DNA of 64,000 bases from Sphingobacteriales bacterium. Its GTDB lineage: Bacteria > Bacteroidota > Bacteroidia > Chitinophagales > CAIOSU01. The translations under genes and the position numbers were made by a program. A model generated the notes under the pieces. It did not search any database and was not told the DNA's origin. It saw only the letters and a program-made list of their open reading frames with translations. The stretch's first letter is position 1, and every line of letters begins with the position of its first letter. The stretch is from NCBI GenBank assembly GCA_027486795.1, contig JAIXOI010000027.1, forward strand, positions 1-64,000, written 5' to 3'. This document shows positions 25,899 to 34,502 of the stretch, piece after piece.

Positions 25899-26675
25899 AT
25901 GGCCACTTGGAAACTGATCTCTTGGAACGTGAACGGCATACGCGCCGTTGCCAAAAAAGGCTTTATGGACTGGTTCAATGCCCAGGACGCTGACCTTATT
26001 TTTTTGCAAGAGACCAAGGCGCACCTTGACCAAATGCCCCCCGAAACAACCGATATACCGGGCTACTTGAGCTACTTCAGTTGCGGTGAACGCAAAGGCT
26101 ATAGTGGCACCGCCCTTTTTACTAAGCACCAGCCGCTGAGTATAAGCACGGGTTTTGGCGTGCGCCCTGAGTTCGACAACGAGGGTCGCATTATCTGTGC
26201 CGAGTACGAAACTTTTGTGGTGTATGGTATCTACTTCCCCAATGGTGGTTCAGGCCCAGAGCGCCTCCAATTTAAGATGGACTTTTACGATGCTTATTTG
26301 GAGCATGCCGAGGCTTGGCGCGCCAAAGGCAAAGAGGTGATAGTGTGTGGCGACGTGAACACTGCCCACAAGCCCATTGACCTTGCCCGCCCGAAAGAGA
26401 ACGTGGGTACCAGCGGCTTTATGCCCATTGAGCGCGCTTGGGTAGATAAGTTGGTAGACACAGGATACTACGACACGCTGCGCCTAATAACCGACGAGGG
26501 CGAGCTATACTCATACTGGGACCAACGTTTCCGCGCCCGCGACCGAAACGTGGGCTGGCGCATCGATTACTTCTTTGTGAGCGAAGGATTGAAGGATAAG
26601 GTGAAAGATGCGTTCATCCAAAACCAAGTGCTGGGCAGCGACCATTGCCCAGTGGGCATTTTGTTGGAGGTATAA
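25899..26675 (+). CDS. xth: Exodeoxyribonuclease III
   Basis: Base-excision-repair AP endonuclease with 3'-phosphodiesterase and 3'-5' exonuclease activity. At 258 residues it is standard length. All EEP-superfamily motifs are visible: WNVNGIRA (Asn), DLIFLQETK (metal Glu), YFPNGG, VVCGDVNTAHKPIDL-type catalytic Asp/Asn, SYWDQRFRARDRNVGWRIDY and the final GSDHCPV with the catalytic His. It is monocistronic, with the convergent GumN-like gene 18 bases downstream. Confidence 0.97.
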   Translation: MATWKLISWNVNGIRAVAKKGFMDWFNAQDADLIFLQETKAHLDQMPPETTDIPGYLSYFSCGERKGYSGTALFTKHQPLSISTGFGVRPEFDNEGRIICAEYETFVVYGIYFPNGGSGPERLQFKMDFYDAYLEHAEAWRAKGKEVIVCGDVNTAHKPIDLARPKENVGTSGFMPIERAWVDKLVDTGYYDTLRLITDEGELYSYWDQRFRARDRNVGWRIDYFFVSEGLKDKVKDAFIQNQVLGSDHCPVGILLEV

Positions 26676-26692
26676 CTTTTGCCACTTTGTAT

Positions 26693-27583
26693 TTAGTATA
26701 CCGGTTCCACGGCAAACCCTTTCTCGCGTAACAGTTCTATTACACCTTCTTTTCCGGGTAAATGGCCGGCACCAATAGCCACAAATGTAGACTCTTTGGT
26801 AATGAATTTGGCTATGCGGTCGGCCATTACGTGGTTGCGATTGGTAAGCAATAGCACTGATACCTTCTCGTTGCTGCCAGCTTCAATAAGCTTGGCTATT
26901 TCGTTCAACTGTTGGTTTTGATAGTACTTTAGTAGCTTCTGTTCTACCTTCTTGTTTTTGCCAAAGCCCTCTACCGCATCCAGCACCAAATCCAGCTGCT
27001 CGCGAATGGTCAAGCCATCTAGGGCATTAATCTGCTCCTCCAGCGTTTCAATGCCAATAACGGTTTTACCTTCGTTTTTAGCTTTCAAAAACAGGTGCTC
27101 GTCCAAAAAATGCTCATTATCAACACTCATACCAGTACCCGACATGATGATGTACAAAAACACCGGCTTTATTTGCTTAAAGTACTCCAACTTAAACCCG
27201 AACTGCTTCTTCAAAAAGTTATCAATCTTTTGTTGCTCCTCGGGCTTTAAGTAGTCTTCAATACGATAATTTTCATCTGCTACCATCAGCTTAAAAATAT
27301 CCTTATAAATATTCGGCTCAAGCGCAATTTCCATAGCAAATGACTTGCACGTATCGAATGCCGTAACCATGCTCTTCGAAAAATCAAAAGCTTTCTCATC
27401 CTTTACGTGCATAGTACCAAACAAAAAAGCGTGATGCGGCAAGCCATTGCCCGATATTTCCCAAAGCAAACTATTGGCTATACCTTGCTTTTGACTAAAG
27501 GCTGTTGATGGCCAAATAGTGGCCATGAATAGCCACAGGAAACCAACGTGAATCAACTGTTTTTTTGTCGTAAATTTGCTCAT
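26693..27583 (-). CDS. Exported TraB/GumN family protein
   Basis: A 296-residue exported protein (signal about 1-30, ending STAFSQ). The TraB/GumN (erythromycin-esterase/TIKI-like fold) features are LLWEISGNGLPHHAFLFGTM followed by His, giving GTMHV; the SFAMEIALEP strand with a conserved Glu; VIGIETLEEQINALDGL; and near the C-terminus AIGAGHLPGKEGVIELLREK, with the second catalytic-type His. TIKI relatives are metalloproteases, but bacterial members are not characterised well enough to state the substrate. Upstream TAATCTTG with a TTG 20 bases further may be its promoter. Confidence 0.85.
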   Translation of the reverse strand: MSKFTTKKQLIHVGFLWLFMATIWPSTAFSQKQGIANSLLWEISGNGLPHHAFLFGTMHVKDEKAFDFSKSMVTAFDTCKSFAMEIALEPNIYKDIFKLMVADENYRIEDYLKPEEQQKIDNFLKKQFGFKLEYFKQIKPVFLYIIMSGTGMSVDNEHFLDEHLFLKAKNEGKTVIGIETLEEQINALDGLTIREQLDLVLDAVEGFGKNKKVEQKLLKYYQNQQLNEIAKLIEAGSNEKVSVLLLTNRNHVMADRIAKFITKESTFVAIGAGHLPGKEGVIELLREKGFAVEPVY

Positions 27584-27702
27584 GCAGCGGCAAGATTAAA
27601 GTAACCAATAGCAACCCCCAATAGGCCCACAATAATTGCCGAAAATTAACAAATTCCGCGGTTATTGTTCCTCGGTAGTTGCTGGCAAATGTTGTGCCGT
27701 TT

Positions 27703-27794
27703 AATTCAGAAATTCAAGATTCAAAATTTAAAATTGAAGATTGAAAATTGGGTTTCCCAATCGTAAATCGTACTTCGTAAATCGTACCTCGCAC
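27703..27794. repeat. Microrepeats directly upstream of the DUF3109 gene
   Basis: Two blocks: AAATTCAAGATTCAAAATTT-type words, then AATCGTAAATCGTACTTCG with CGTAAATCGTACCTCG. The second block is nearly the one at 7389-7418 and runs right up to the start codon, so no classical leader is left. Confidence 0.6.
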
Positions 27795-28406
27795 ATGATC
27801 ATGATCGACAATATCCTCATCTCGGAGGAAGTGGTGAAAAAGCAGTTTATATGCAACCTAAGCGCTTGCAAAGGGGCCTGCTGCGTTGAGGGCGAAAGTG
27901 GCGCACCTATGGAGGATTTTGAAGTGGAAATTATGCACCGCGATTATGAGAAATTCAAACCTTACATGACCGCCGAGGGCATTGCCGAAGTGGAAGCTCG
28001 TGGCATGCACTACATGGAAAACGGCGAGGCCAAAACCACCCTAATTGGCGGCGAGGGCGGCCCTTGCGCCTATGTAAACTACAAAGACGGCATTACGTTT
28101 TGCGGCATTGAGAAAGCTTGGGAAGAAGGCAAAACCGATTTCCGTAAGCCAGTATCGTGCCACCTCTACCCTATCCGGGTAAAGGAGAGCCACGATGTGG
28201 TGTTTGTAAACTACTTTGAGTGGGACATTTGCGACCCCGCCTGCGCCCTTGGCGAAGCCTTGCAAGTGCCCGTGTACCGTTTCCTTCGCGAGCCGCTCAT
28301 CCGCCGCTTTGGGGAGGAGTTTTACGAAGTGCTAGACGAAACCGTGAAATACGCCGAAGCCAACCCCGATGCCGGTGAAGTGATAGAGATAGATTTAGGG
28401 GAGTGA
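27795..28406 (+). CDS. DUF3109 family protein (cysteine-cluster)
   Basis: A 203-residue protein; the ATG at 27795 or 27801 is preferred because the longer frame from 27741 only translates repeat DNA. It fits DUF3109, a Bacteroidota family related to the YkgJ-type cysteine-cluster proteins. Cysteines: CNLSACKGACC near residues 18-27, PCAYV, ITFCGIEKAW, PVSCHLYPIR and WDICDPACALG. The spacing suggests a metal or Fe-S site. Cytoplasmic, function unknown. Followed by several repeat blocks. Confidence 0.85.
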   Translation: MIMIDNILISEEVVKKQFICNLSACKGACCVEGESGAPMEDFEVEIMHRDYEKFKPYMTAEGIAEVEARGMHYMENGEAKTTLIGGEGGPCAYVNYKDGITFCGIEKAWEEGKTDFRKPVSCHLYPIRVKESHDVVFVNYFEWDICDPACALGEALQVPVYRFLREPLIRRFGEEFYEVLDETVKYAEANPDAGEVIEIDLGE

Positions 28407-28762
28407 TAATGGTTGATGGTCCAAAGTTGATAGTCCGCAGTCAACAGCCAATTAGTTTTGTTAATGGTTACTTTCATTTCTTGTTTGGTCATGTCTCAAC
28501 CCGTCATCGCGAGATGTGAAGTTGCGCAGCAACAGAACGGCGAAGCGATTCGCTGCTACGAAGTAGGATGTTTGGAGACCAGTGGCGTATGAGTGAATAT
28601 TAAGATTTGGGATTTAACGCTCAACCCAGCAACCCCCTCCCCAGCCTGCGGCAGGCAGGTAACCTCCCGCTTTGGGCCCCGCTCAAGACGACATGCCTAG
28701 AAAATGGAAAGGAACTTACTTGTTTTGTCATTTGTGTTTTTCCCTTTCTCATCTCTCTTCCT
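28407..28762. repeat. 356-base gene-free region made of dispersed repeat remnants
   Basis: Contains, in order, GTTGATGGTCCAAAGTTGAT-type words at 28407-28455 (family of 7347 and 35944); at 28500-28556 a copy resembling the widespread CGTCATTGCGAG...GAAGCAAT dispersed repeat (here GTCATCGCGAG and CGAAGCGATTCGC); a CAGCCTGCGGCAGGCAGG hairpin at about 28640-28660; and T/C-rich CTTTCTCATCTCTCTTCC words up to the next gene. No coding signal. Confidence 0.5.
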
Positions 28763-29926
28763 TCATTTCATATCTGCCAGCGCTTGCTCCAAGTCAGCGA
28801 TAAGCACGGCTGGGTCTTCGAGGCCGATGTAGAGGCGCACTAGGTTCCAAGGAAGGTGTGGGTTGAGTTGCTCAGGAGATTGTGCCAATGCACACACTGG
28901 CAGCACCAAACTCTCATGTCCACCCCACGAACAGGCCAACAGAAAGCGTTGCAACTTATCGGCAAAGCGCTCAATTTCCCCCACGTCTTGCGCATCCAAA
29001 AGGATGGAGAACAGCCCACCACACTGCCCCATCTGCTTTTGTGCCAGCGCATATTGCGGGTGCGATGGGTGGCCGGGGTATATTAGCTGTTTTACTTTAA
29101 GGTGATTGTGCAGATACTCCGCTACCTGCTTACCGCTTTGCGATGAGCGCTCAAAGCGCACAGGCAGCGTGCGCAAACTGCGCAGCAATAATGCCGAGGT
29201 CCAAGGGGCTGCAATGCCGCCGAGGTTCATAAATTCGTGGTCGAATATTTGTTTAATGATGGCCTTGCTGCTGCACACCACACCCGCTACCACATCGCTA
29301 TGCCCGCCCAAATACTTGCTGGCCGAGTGCACCACAATATCAACGCCCCACTTGGCTGGCTGCTGCCCCAGTGGCGTGGAGTAGCTATTATCAATAACCG
29401 TTACAATGCCCCTTGGCTTGGCAATGGCACATACGGCCTCCAAATCGACCAGCTCAAAAGTGAGGCTGTTGGGGCTTTCCAAGTACAGCATGCGGGTGTT
29501 GGGTTGTATGGCAGCCTCAATGCCTGCGGTATCGGCGGCTGGCACATAAGTAACCGTTACACCATACCGACCCAGCAACTGGTTAAACAGCTTCTCGGCC
29601 CAGCCGTAGGGCTTTTGCACGCACACCACATGGTCGCCAGCTTGCAGCTGACTGATAACCGCTGCACTGATAGCCGCAGCACCGCTCGCAAACGCCAACG
29701 CACCGTCAGTGCCCTCCAAGGCTGCCAACTTTTGGCAAAGTATGGCCGTGGTGGGGTTTAGCCCACGGGTATAGAAAGACACCTCCTGCTCGTGCGGCAG
29801 CGCGTGTCGCATGGCGGCCACGCTAGCAAAGGCAAAGTTGCTGGTTTGGTACACCGGCGGCGACACCGCCCCGTGGTATTCGTCGCGAGCTTCGCCGAGG
29901 TGGTTGAGGATGTAGGATAGGTCCAT
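28763..29926 (-). CDS. PLP-dependent transsulfuration enzyme (cystathionine gamma-synthase/lyase type)
   Basis: A 387-residue fold-type I PLP enzyme of the Cys/Met metabolism family. AVSPPVYQTSNFAF opens the protein; YTRGLNPTTAILCQKLAALE and ALAFASGAAAISA follow. VTVIDNSYSTP holds the cofactor-binding Asp179, HSASKYLGGHSDVVAG the Schiff-base Lys204. The end has CSWGGHESLV, typical of cystathionine beta/gamma-lyases and gamma-synthases. The exact reaction cannot be chosen from sequence. It is flanked by repeat-rich gaps and seems monocistronic. Confidence 0.9.
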   Translation of the reverse strand: MDLSYILNHLGEARDEYHGAVSPPVYQTSNFAFASVAAMRHALPHEQEVSFYTRGLNPTTAILCQKLAALEGTDGALAFASGAAAISAAVISQLQAGDHVVCVQKPYGWAEKLFNQLLGRYGVTVTYVPAADTAGIEAAIQPNTRMLYLESPNSLTFELVDLEAVCAIAKPRGIVTVIDNSYSTPLGQQPAKWGVDIVVHSASKYLGGHSDVVAGVVCSSKAIIKQIFDHEFMNLGGIAAPWTSALLLRSLRTLPVRFERSSQSGKQVAEYLHNHLKVKQLIYPGHPSHPQYALAQKQMGQCGGLFSILLDAQDVGEIERFADKLQRFLLACSWGGHESLVLPVCALAQSPEQLNPHLPWNLVRLYIGLEDPAVLIADLEQALADMK

Positions 29927-29930
29927 TTTT

Positions 29931-29968
29931 AGTTGCGAGTTACGGGTTACGAGTTGCGAGTTGATTTT
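29931..29968. repeat. AGTTGCGAGTTACG microrepeat upstream of the transsulfuration gene
   Basis: AGTTGCGAGTTACGGGTTAC followed by GAGTTGCGAGTTG: words of seven to eight bases with single changes, starting four bases before the start codon. The same word occurs at about 5947-5990. Confidence 0.55.
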
Positions 29969-29989
29969 ATTGGCAACAAGCTACAAATT

Positions 29990-30375
29990 ATAGGGCGATT
30001 TTCAATTGGGCGAGGGGTTTTGTCGTGTACTTTTATATAATGTTGGTGCGGCTTTCGGGCATTTGGCTTCTTTTACCTTGGCTTTGGCAAGTGGTGCTTT
30101 TTGGGGCCATTGCCTTTCGCCGCAATAGCCTAAGTGGGGTTTTGTCGTGTATAAACCTTTGATTATCAGTAAATTAAAAACCGCAATGCAATTAGCTCAT
30201 TTTCAATCACTTGCACACGACAAAACTACCTATGGCCATTTAACTGGCCCCAATTGGATTGCCATGCGTTGGTTTGTCGTCGCTCCACCAACAGCGGTGG
30301 GTTTCATTGTCGCCAAAAAACGCAACATCTATGTCTGGTTTCGCAAAATTTGCGAAACCAGCGCGCTAGCAATTT
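29990..30375. other. Structured gene-free region with GTTTTGTCGTGT repeats
   Basis: GTTTTGTCGTGTA occurs at 30017-30029 and again exactly 122 bases on at 30139-30151; its reverse complement ACACGACAAAAC is at 30215-30226. A perfect 13-base inverted repeat with one-base centre (CTGGTTTCGCAAA / TTTGCGAAACCAG) lies at 30335-30361. An 80-codon frame at 30147-30389 has no recognisable features and crosses these repeats, so it is not called as a gene. What the element is remains unclear. Confidence 0.5.
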
Positions 30376-30422
30376 GGTACTTGTTTTAGCTATTTTTACA
30401 ACATAAACTAGAGGCAGGTGCT

Positions 30423-30920
30423 ATGGAAAACTATGAAGTTCAACTTATCGAAACAGCGGTTGTAATACTTGCCTACCTCACCATTCGCTACCTTTCCCTT
30501 AAGGCTATCGAAAACGTGGCTATTCGCATCGATTATCAAAAGTCGCGCACCAAAATCATCATCAAACTTGTCACGGTCATCCTATTCTTGATTTGCGTCA
30601 GCTTGCTCATTTTTATTTGGGGCGTAAAGCAATCCGAATTGGTGCTTTTTATCTCGTCTATGCTTACGGTTCTAGGTATTGCCTTTTTTGCCCAGTGGTC
30701 CTTAATGTCCAATATCACCTCCACCTTGATCATCTTTTTCAGCCACACCGTAAAAATTGGCGACAGCATAACCGTATACGACAAAGACTACCCCATAGAG
30801 GGCACTATCAGCGATATCGGAATTTTCTTTGTGGTTATCAAAACCGATGAAGGCGAAAAAATAACTATTGCCAGTAATGTGTTTATCCAAAAAATGGTAA
30901 AGCAGCACCATAAGCGCTAA
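30423..30920 (+). CDS. Small MscS-family mechanosensitive channel
   Basis: A 165-residue membrane protein. Three hydrophobic helices at about 5-28, 45-68 and 72-100 are followed by the beta domain. The pore-helix region is LTVLGIAFFAQWSLMSNITS, then IIFFSHTVKIGDSITVYDKD and the MscS signature EGTISDIGIFFVVIKTDEGE ending with ITIASNVF. It lacks the C-terminal alpha/beta domain of E. coli MscS, so it is a minimal member. It probably releases osmolytes on hypo-osmotic shock. Monocistronic. Confidence 0.88.
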   Translation: MENYEVQLIETAVVILAYLTIRYLSLKAIENVAIRIDYQKSRTKIIIKLVTVILFLICVSLLIFIWGVKQSELVLFISSMLTVLGIAFFAQWSLMSNITSTLIIFFSHTVKIGDSITVYDKDYPIEGTISDIGIFFVVIKTDEGEKITIASNVFIQKMVKQHHKR

Positions 30921-31078
30921 GGGCTTCGTGGGCTGGTAGCTAAGGTAAGTCCACTTATTATCCGTATATTTCCATATGCCCTAAAAATACAAGGGCTTCT
31001 TTCGGCTTTTTTTAAAGCCTCATTGGCTATGCTACCTTTTACAGCATACCAGTTTTCCTAACCCACAAAACCATAATC

Positions 31079-31291
31079 ATGAAAACCAAAATAGCCGCTG
31101 TAGTATTAGTAGTAGGTATCATATTGGGTGCCTTTGGAATTTACCAACAAACCCAAGACAACCAAATTATTGAAATAGGCAACATGACCATTGACCGCAG
31201 CGCCGAACACAACATCAATTGGATGGAGATATTAGGCGGTGTATTGGTTGTAGTAGGCTTGGTGGCATTTTTTGTACCTGGCAAGAAATAG
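31079..31291 (+). CDS. Small two-helix membrane protein
   Basis: A 70-residue protein with TM helices at about 4-22 and 47-66, a short polar loop (QQTQDNQIIEIGNMTIDR) between and a Lys-rich end. Similar two-helix proteins of about 65-70 residues (for example DUF3185-like) are common, but I do not recognise this one with certainty. A purine-poor leader and a strong terminator behind it support a real single-gene unit. Confidence 0.65.
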   Translation: MKTKIAAVVLVVGIILGAFGIYQQTQDNQIIEIGNMTIDRSAEHNINWMEILGGVLVVVGLVAFFVPGKK

Positions 31292-31305
31292 TAATATTTA
31301 CACTT

Positions 31306-31346
31306 AATACCCTAACTGACAGTGATGTTAGTTAGGGTATTTTTTA
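31306..31346 (+). terminator. Rho-independent terminator after the small membrane protein
   Basis: AATACCCTAACT pairs perfectly with AGTTAGGGTATT, followed by TTTTTATTTG. Confidence 0.9.
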
Positions 31347-31577
31347 TTTGTGTTATGGTGGCGTTGGCGCTATAGGATTAAAGGTTGGAGAAGCACTGGA
31401 TGGTTCATCTTTATTAAGTAATATAATGACGAGTTAAGAGAAACTATGCCCAATTGAGCTGTGCTGTTGCCAGCATTTTTGCGGCATTGACTTGTTGGGA
31501 AAAACTTGGATAAGAAACCAACATTTCAGCCGCTATGATCCAAACTAAAAACCATTCACTAACTTTCCCCACAACTC

Positions 31578-32156
31578 TCATAAACCTAGTATTTTCTTAT
31601 TCTCTTTGGCAAGCACGCTGGCTTCCAAAATGCGCTTTTGACGGGTAGCATCCGTTTTGGCCAATTTTATCCACCTTAGTATAAAACGCTGACTCGATGG
31701 CGAAAACTTATTGAAGTGCGATAGCGCAGGTGCATGCAACTCCAAACAGTCAATCAAATCCTTCGGTTTTATCAGCTGGTCAACATCATCCATAAAATGC
31801 CAGCTTCCATTTGCCTTCGATCTTATTACCTCCTTCCTGCCAGCATCCGTCATCAGGCCTGCCGCTTCTAATTTTGCAAAACGGTCTTTATAGGTTTTTG
31901 TCCAATGCTCTGCTTGCCGCGGAGCAATCAATTGCATGGTTTGGTCTTCATTCAATTTCCTTCTAATGCCATCTATCCAACCGAAACAAAGCAACTCGTC
32001 AAGTACCTCTTGGGTTGATATGTACTTATCCTCAACTTGTTTTTTGTAGGTTACCAACCACACGCTTTCTTTTTGACCGTGATTGTCGGTCAGCCACTGC
32101 CTCAATTCGGCTGTAGAGCTAACCAATACCTTTTCAAAATTCTCGGTCTTAACCAT
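31578..32156 (-). CDS. YdeI/OmpD-associated family protein
   Basis: A 192-residue cytoplasmic protein of the YdeI (bacteriocin-protection-like) family. Visible are STAELRQWLTDNHGQKESVW and the family core DELLCFGWIDGIRRKLNE, followed by LIAPRQAEHWTKTYKDRFAK, and a C-terminal helical part with FILRWIKLAKTDATRQKRIL. Relatives in Bacillus and enterobacteria have been linked to resistance to antimicrobial peptides, with no known chemistry. Stands alone; the 230-base gap downstream shows nothing recognisable. Confidence 0.82.
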   Translation of the reverse strand: MVKTENFEKVLVSSTAELRQWLTDNHGQKESVWLVTYKKQVEDKYISTQEVLDELLCFGWIDGIRRKLNEDQTMQLIAPRQAEHWTKTYKDRFAKLEAAGLMTDAGRKEVIRSKANGSWHFMDDVDQLIKPKDLIDCLELHAPALSHFNKFSPSSQRFILRWIKLAKTDATRQKRILEASVLAKENKKILGL

Positions 32157-32391
32157 GTAAGTGGGTTTAGTTCAAAAACGCCCAACGGAATTAAAATGTT
32201 TGCTGCGCTATCACTATTGATTAGAGGCGTTATCACCTACCGGTAATTGTGAGCAATAATTGATTTTTTATCCTCGGCATTGAAAGAGGTTTCCTAATGC
32301 ACCACAAAGGCAATACCCATCTAGCACATTTAGTGTATTGCTAAATAATCTATGATAACTAATTTAATTAGTAAAACCAATACAGAACCTT

Positions 32392-32399
32392 TAGCTTTG
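32392..32399 (+). promoter_or_regulatory. -7 promoter box (TAGCTTTG) of the radical-SAM pair
   Basis: Perfect TAnnTTTG match, 19 bases before the ATG at 32419. No clear -33 TTG. Confidence 0.5.
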
Positions 32400-32418
32400 G
32401 GAAGGTAATAAGTTTGCT

Positions 32419-33663
32419 ATGAACGAGCGGGTACAGGAGAAGCTAAAAATATTGGCCGATGCGGCCAAATACGATGTGTCGTGCGCCAGCAGTGGCAGCG
32501 ACCGCAAGAACAAAGCCGGCGGCATGGGCAACTCCACGGGTATGGGCATTTGCCACAGCTATACCGAAGACGGGCGGTGCGTATCGCTGCTGAAAGTGTT
32601 GCTCACCAACTATTGCATATACGATTGTGCCTACTGCGTGAGCCGCAAAAGCAACGACATCAAACGGGCCGCATTTACGGTTGAAGAGGTGGTAGACCTT
32701 ACCATGAGTTTTTATAGGCGCAACTATATTGAGGGGCTGTTTTTGAGTTCGGGTATATTCAAAAACGCCGACTATACCATGGAGCGCTTGGTGCGCATAG
32801 CCAAAGACCTACGCACGTTGCATAATTTTAACGGATACATACACCTTAAACTAATACCCGGCGCCAGCGACGAACTGGTGCAACAAGCGGGCTTGTATGC
32901 CGATAGGTTGAGCGCCAACTTGGAGCTGCCCTCGGAGGCGAGCCTGAAGATTATTGCGCCCGAAAAAAGCTATGACCAGGTTTACCTGCCCATGAACTAC
33001 CTAAAAGAGGCCATTGTGGAATATAGGCGCGAGAAAAAACAGAACCGCCATACGCCCATTTTTGCGCCTGCAGGGCAAAGCACCCAAATGGTTATTGGTG
33101 CCTCGCCCGAAACCGACCTGCACATTCTTAAACTATCCAGTGAACTGTACCAAAACCAAAACCTAAAGCGGGTGTACTACTCGGGCTATATACCGGTGAG
33201 CAACGATACCCGGCTCCCTACTTTGGTAGCGCCGCCCCTAGTGCGCGAAAACCGCCTATACCAAGCCGATTGGTTGATTCGGTTTTACGGGTTTAAGTAC
33301 AACGAGATAGTAGACGACCGCAACCCGCACCTAGATGAGCAATACGACCCGAAACTGGTGTATGCGCTGCGCAACATGCACCTTTTTCCGGTAACTTTGC
33401 AAACGGCACCATACGAAATGATACTGCGCGTGCCGGGCATTGGTGTAAAAAGTGCCCAAAAGATAGTGGCTGCAAGACGGTACCATAGCCTGCACCTCGA
33501 TTTGCTGAAAAAGCTACGCGTGGCCGTAAACCGTGCCAAGTACTTTATTAATGTGCCCGGCAACCACCTATTGAAACAATACTACCCCGAGATGATACGC
33601 AAAGAGTTGGCCGGTGCAAACCCAACCGACCACCAACCCCAACAGTTGATGCTTTTTGCTTAA
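32419..33663 (+). CDS. Putative DNA modification/repair radical SAM protein
   Basis: A 414-residue radical SAM enzyme. The [4Fe-4S] motif is CIYDCAYC (Cys-x3-Cys-x2-Cys) in VLLTNYCIYDCAYCVSRKSN, preceded by KAGGMGNSTGMGICHSYTED. A barrel follows (LFLSSGIFKNADYTMERLVR, HLKLIPGASDE, DRLSANLELPSE). At about 335-380 a helix-hairpin-helix (MILRVPGIGVKSAQKIVAAR) suggests DNA binding. This matches the radical SAM family that in bacteria is linked with a partner protein and often a uracil-DNA-glycosylase-like gene; the next gene is the partner. Reaction not known; a DNA lesion or modified base is the likely substrate. Cytoplasmic. Confidence 0.9.
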   Translation: MNERVQEKLKILADAAKYDVSCASSGSDRKNKAGGMGNSTGMGICHSYTEDGRCVSLLKVLLTNYCIYDCAYCVSRKSNDIKRAAFTVEEVVDLTMSFYRRNYIEGLFLSSGIFKNADYTMERLVRIAKDLRTLHNFNGYIHLKLIPGASDELVQQAGLYADRLSANLELPSEASLKIIAPEKSYDQVYLPMNYLKEAIVEYRREKKQNRHTPIFAPAGQSTQMVIGASPETDLHILKLSSELYQNQNLKRVYYSGYIPVSNDTRLPTLVAPPLVRENRLYQADWLIRFYGFKYNEIVDDRNPHLDEQYDPKLVYALRNMHLFPVTLQTAPYEMILRVPGIGVKSAQKIVAARRYHSLHLDLLKKLRVAVNRAKYFINVPGNHLLKQYYPEMIRKELAGANPTDHQPQQLMLFA

Positions 33664-33682
33664 AGCCTGCATAGCCATAGCC

Positions 33683-34480
33683 ATGTTAGTACATAAAACC
33701 ACTGCTGTTGATGAGGTACAATTGGTTTATGACGGCACCTATGAAGGGCTGTTAACGGTGGTATTTGAGTGTTACCGACTGAAACTGACCCCTACCGAAA
33801 TACAAGTGCAAGGCGCACCGGCAAAAGACTTATTTGCCAACCGCCAGCCGCTAACCATAACCTCCGACAAAACAAGCGCCCAGCGGGTAGCTGCAGGCAT
33901 AACCAAGTATGGTGGCCGCCAAACGGTAAGCGAGCTATACCAAGTATTTCTATCGGAAAACGGGCAGCGCGAAATGATTGTTTACCAATACCTGCGCTTG
34001 CTTTTCGAAAAGCAAAAAGCCATAAATGCCCACTACCATATTGATGTGGTGCTGCAGGTGAGCCAATTGGTGAAACAGATGGGCCGCGAAATACACCGCA
34101 TGCATGCCTTTGTGCGGTTTCAAGAACTAGCAGACGGGCTGTACTTTGCCCCCATTGAACCCGATTTTGATGTTTTGCCCCTCGCTCACCAGCATTTTGT
34201 TAAAAGGTATGCCGCCATGCGCTGGTGTATTTACGACATTAAGCGCAACTATGGCCTGATGTATGATGGCGGCCCGGTGCAGACCGTGGTGCTAGATATG
34301 GATTTTAGTGGCAACACCATGCAGCTACCCGCCGAGGTGCTGTCTGCTAAAGAGCTAGCCTACCAGCAGCTTTGGAAAGATTACTATAAAAGCACCAACA
34401 TAACCGAGCGCAAAAACCTGAAACTACACCTGCGCCATGTGCCGAGCAGGTACTGGAAATATTTAACGGAAAAGTGGTAG
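33683..34480 (+). CDS. Partner protein of the radical SAM DNA enzyme (TIGR03915-like)
   Basis: A 265-residue cytoplasmic protein from the ATG at 33683; a TTG at 33656, overlapping the upstream stop, is an alternative. Its start VQLVYDGTYEGLLTVVFECY is typical of the 'probable DNA metabolism protein' family that always accompanies the radical SAM protein in front of it. Later IHRMHAFVRFQELADGLYFA, PDFDVLPLAHQHFVKRYAAM and CIYDIKRNYGLMYDG are likewise family-like. In other bacteria the domain is sometimes fused to a uracil-DNA-glycosylase domain; here the protein ends at about 265 residues without it. Co-transcribed with the radical SAM gene. Confidence 0.85.
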   Translation: MLVHKTTAVDEVQLVYDGTYEGLLTVVFECYRLKLTPTEIQVQGAPAKDLFANRQPLTITSDKTSAQRVAAGITKYGGRQTVSELYQVFLSENGQREMIVYQYLRLLFEKQKAINAHYHIDVVLQVSQLVKQMGREIHRMHAFVRFQELADGLYFAPIEPDFDVLPLAHQHFVKRYAAMRWCIYDIKRNYGLMYDGGPVQTVVLDMDFSGNTMQLPAEVLSAKELAYQQLWKDYYKSTNITERKNLKLHLRHVPSRYWKYLTEKW

Positions 34481-34502
34481 CGGTTTTTGGGCCAATTCAA
34501 CT

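Noticed and set aside
29990-30375. Integron attC array
   Set aside because: Repeats GTTTTGTCGTGT are not of the RYYYAAC/GTTRRRY type, cassette genes are absent and no integron integrase is present.
30147-30389. 80-codon frame in the structured gap
   Set aside because: Runs across inverted and direct repeats and has no start context, domain or composition typical of the neighbouring genes.
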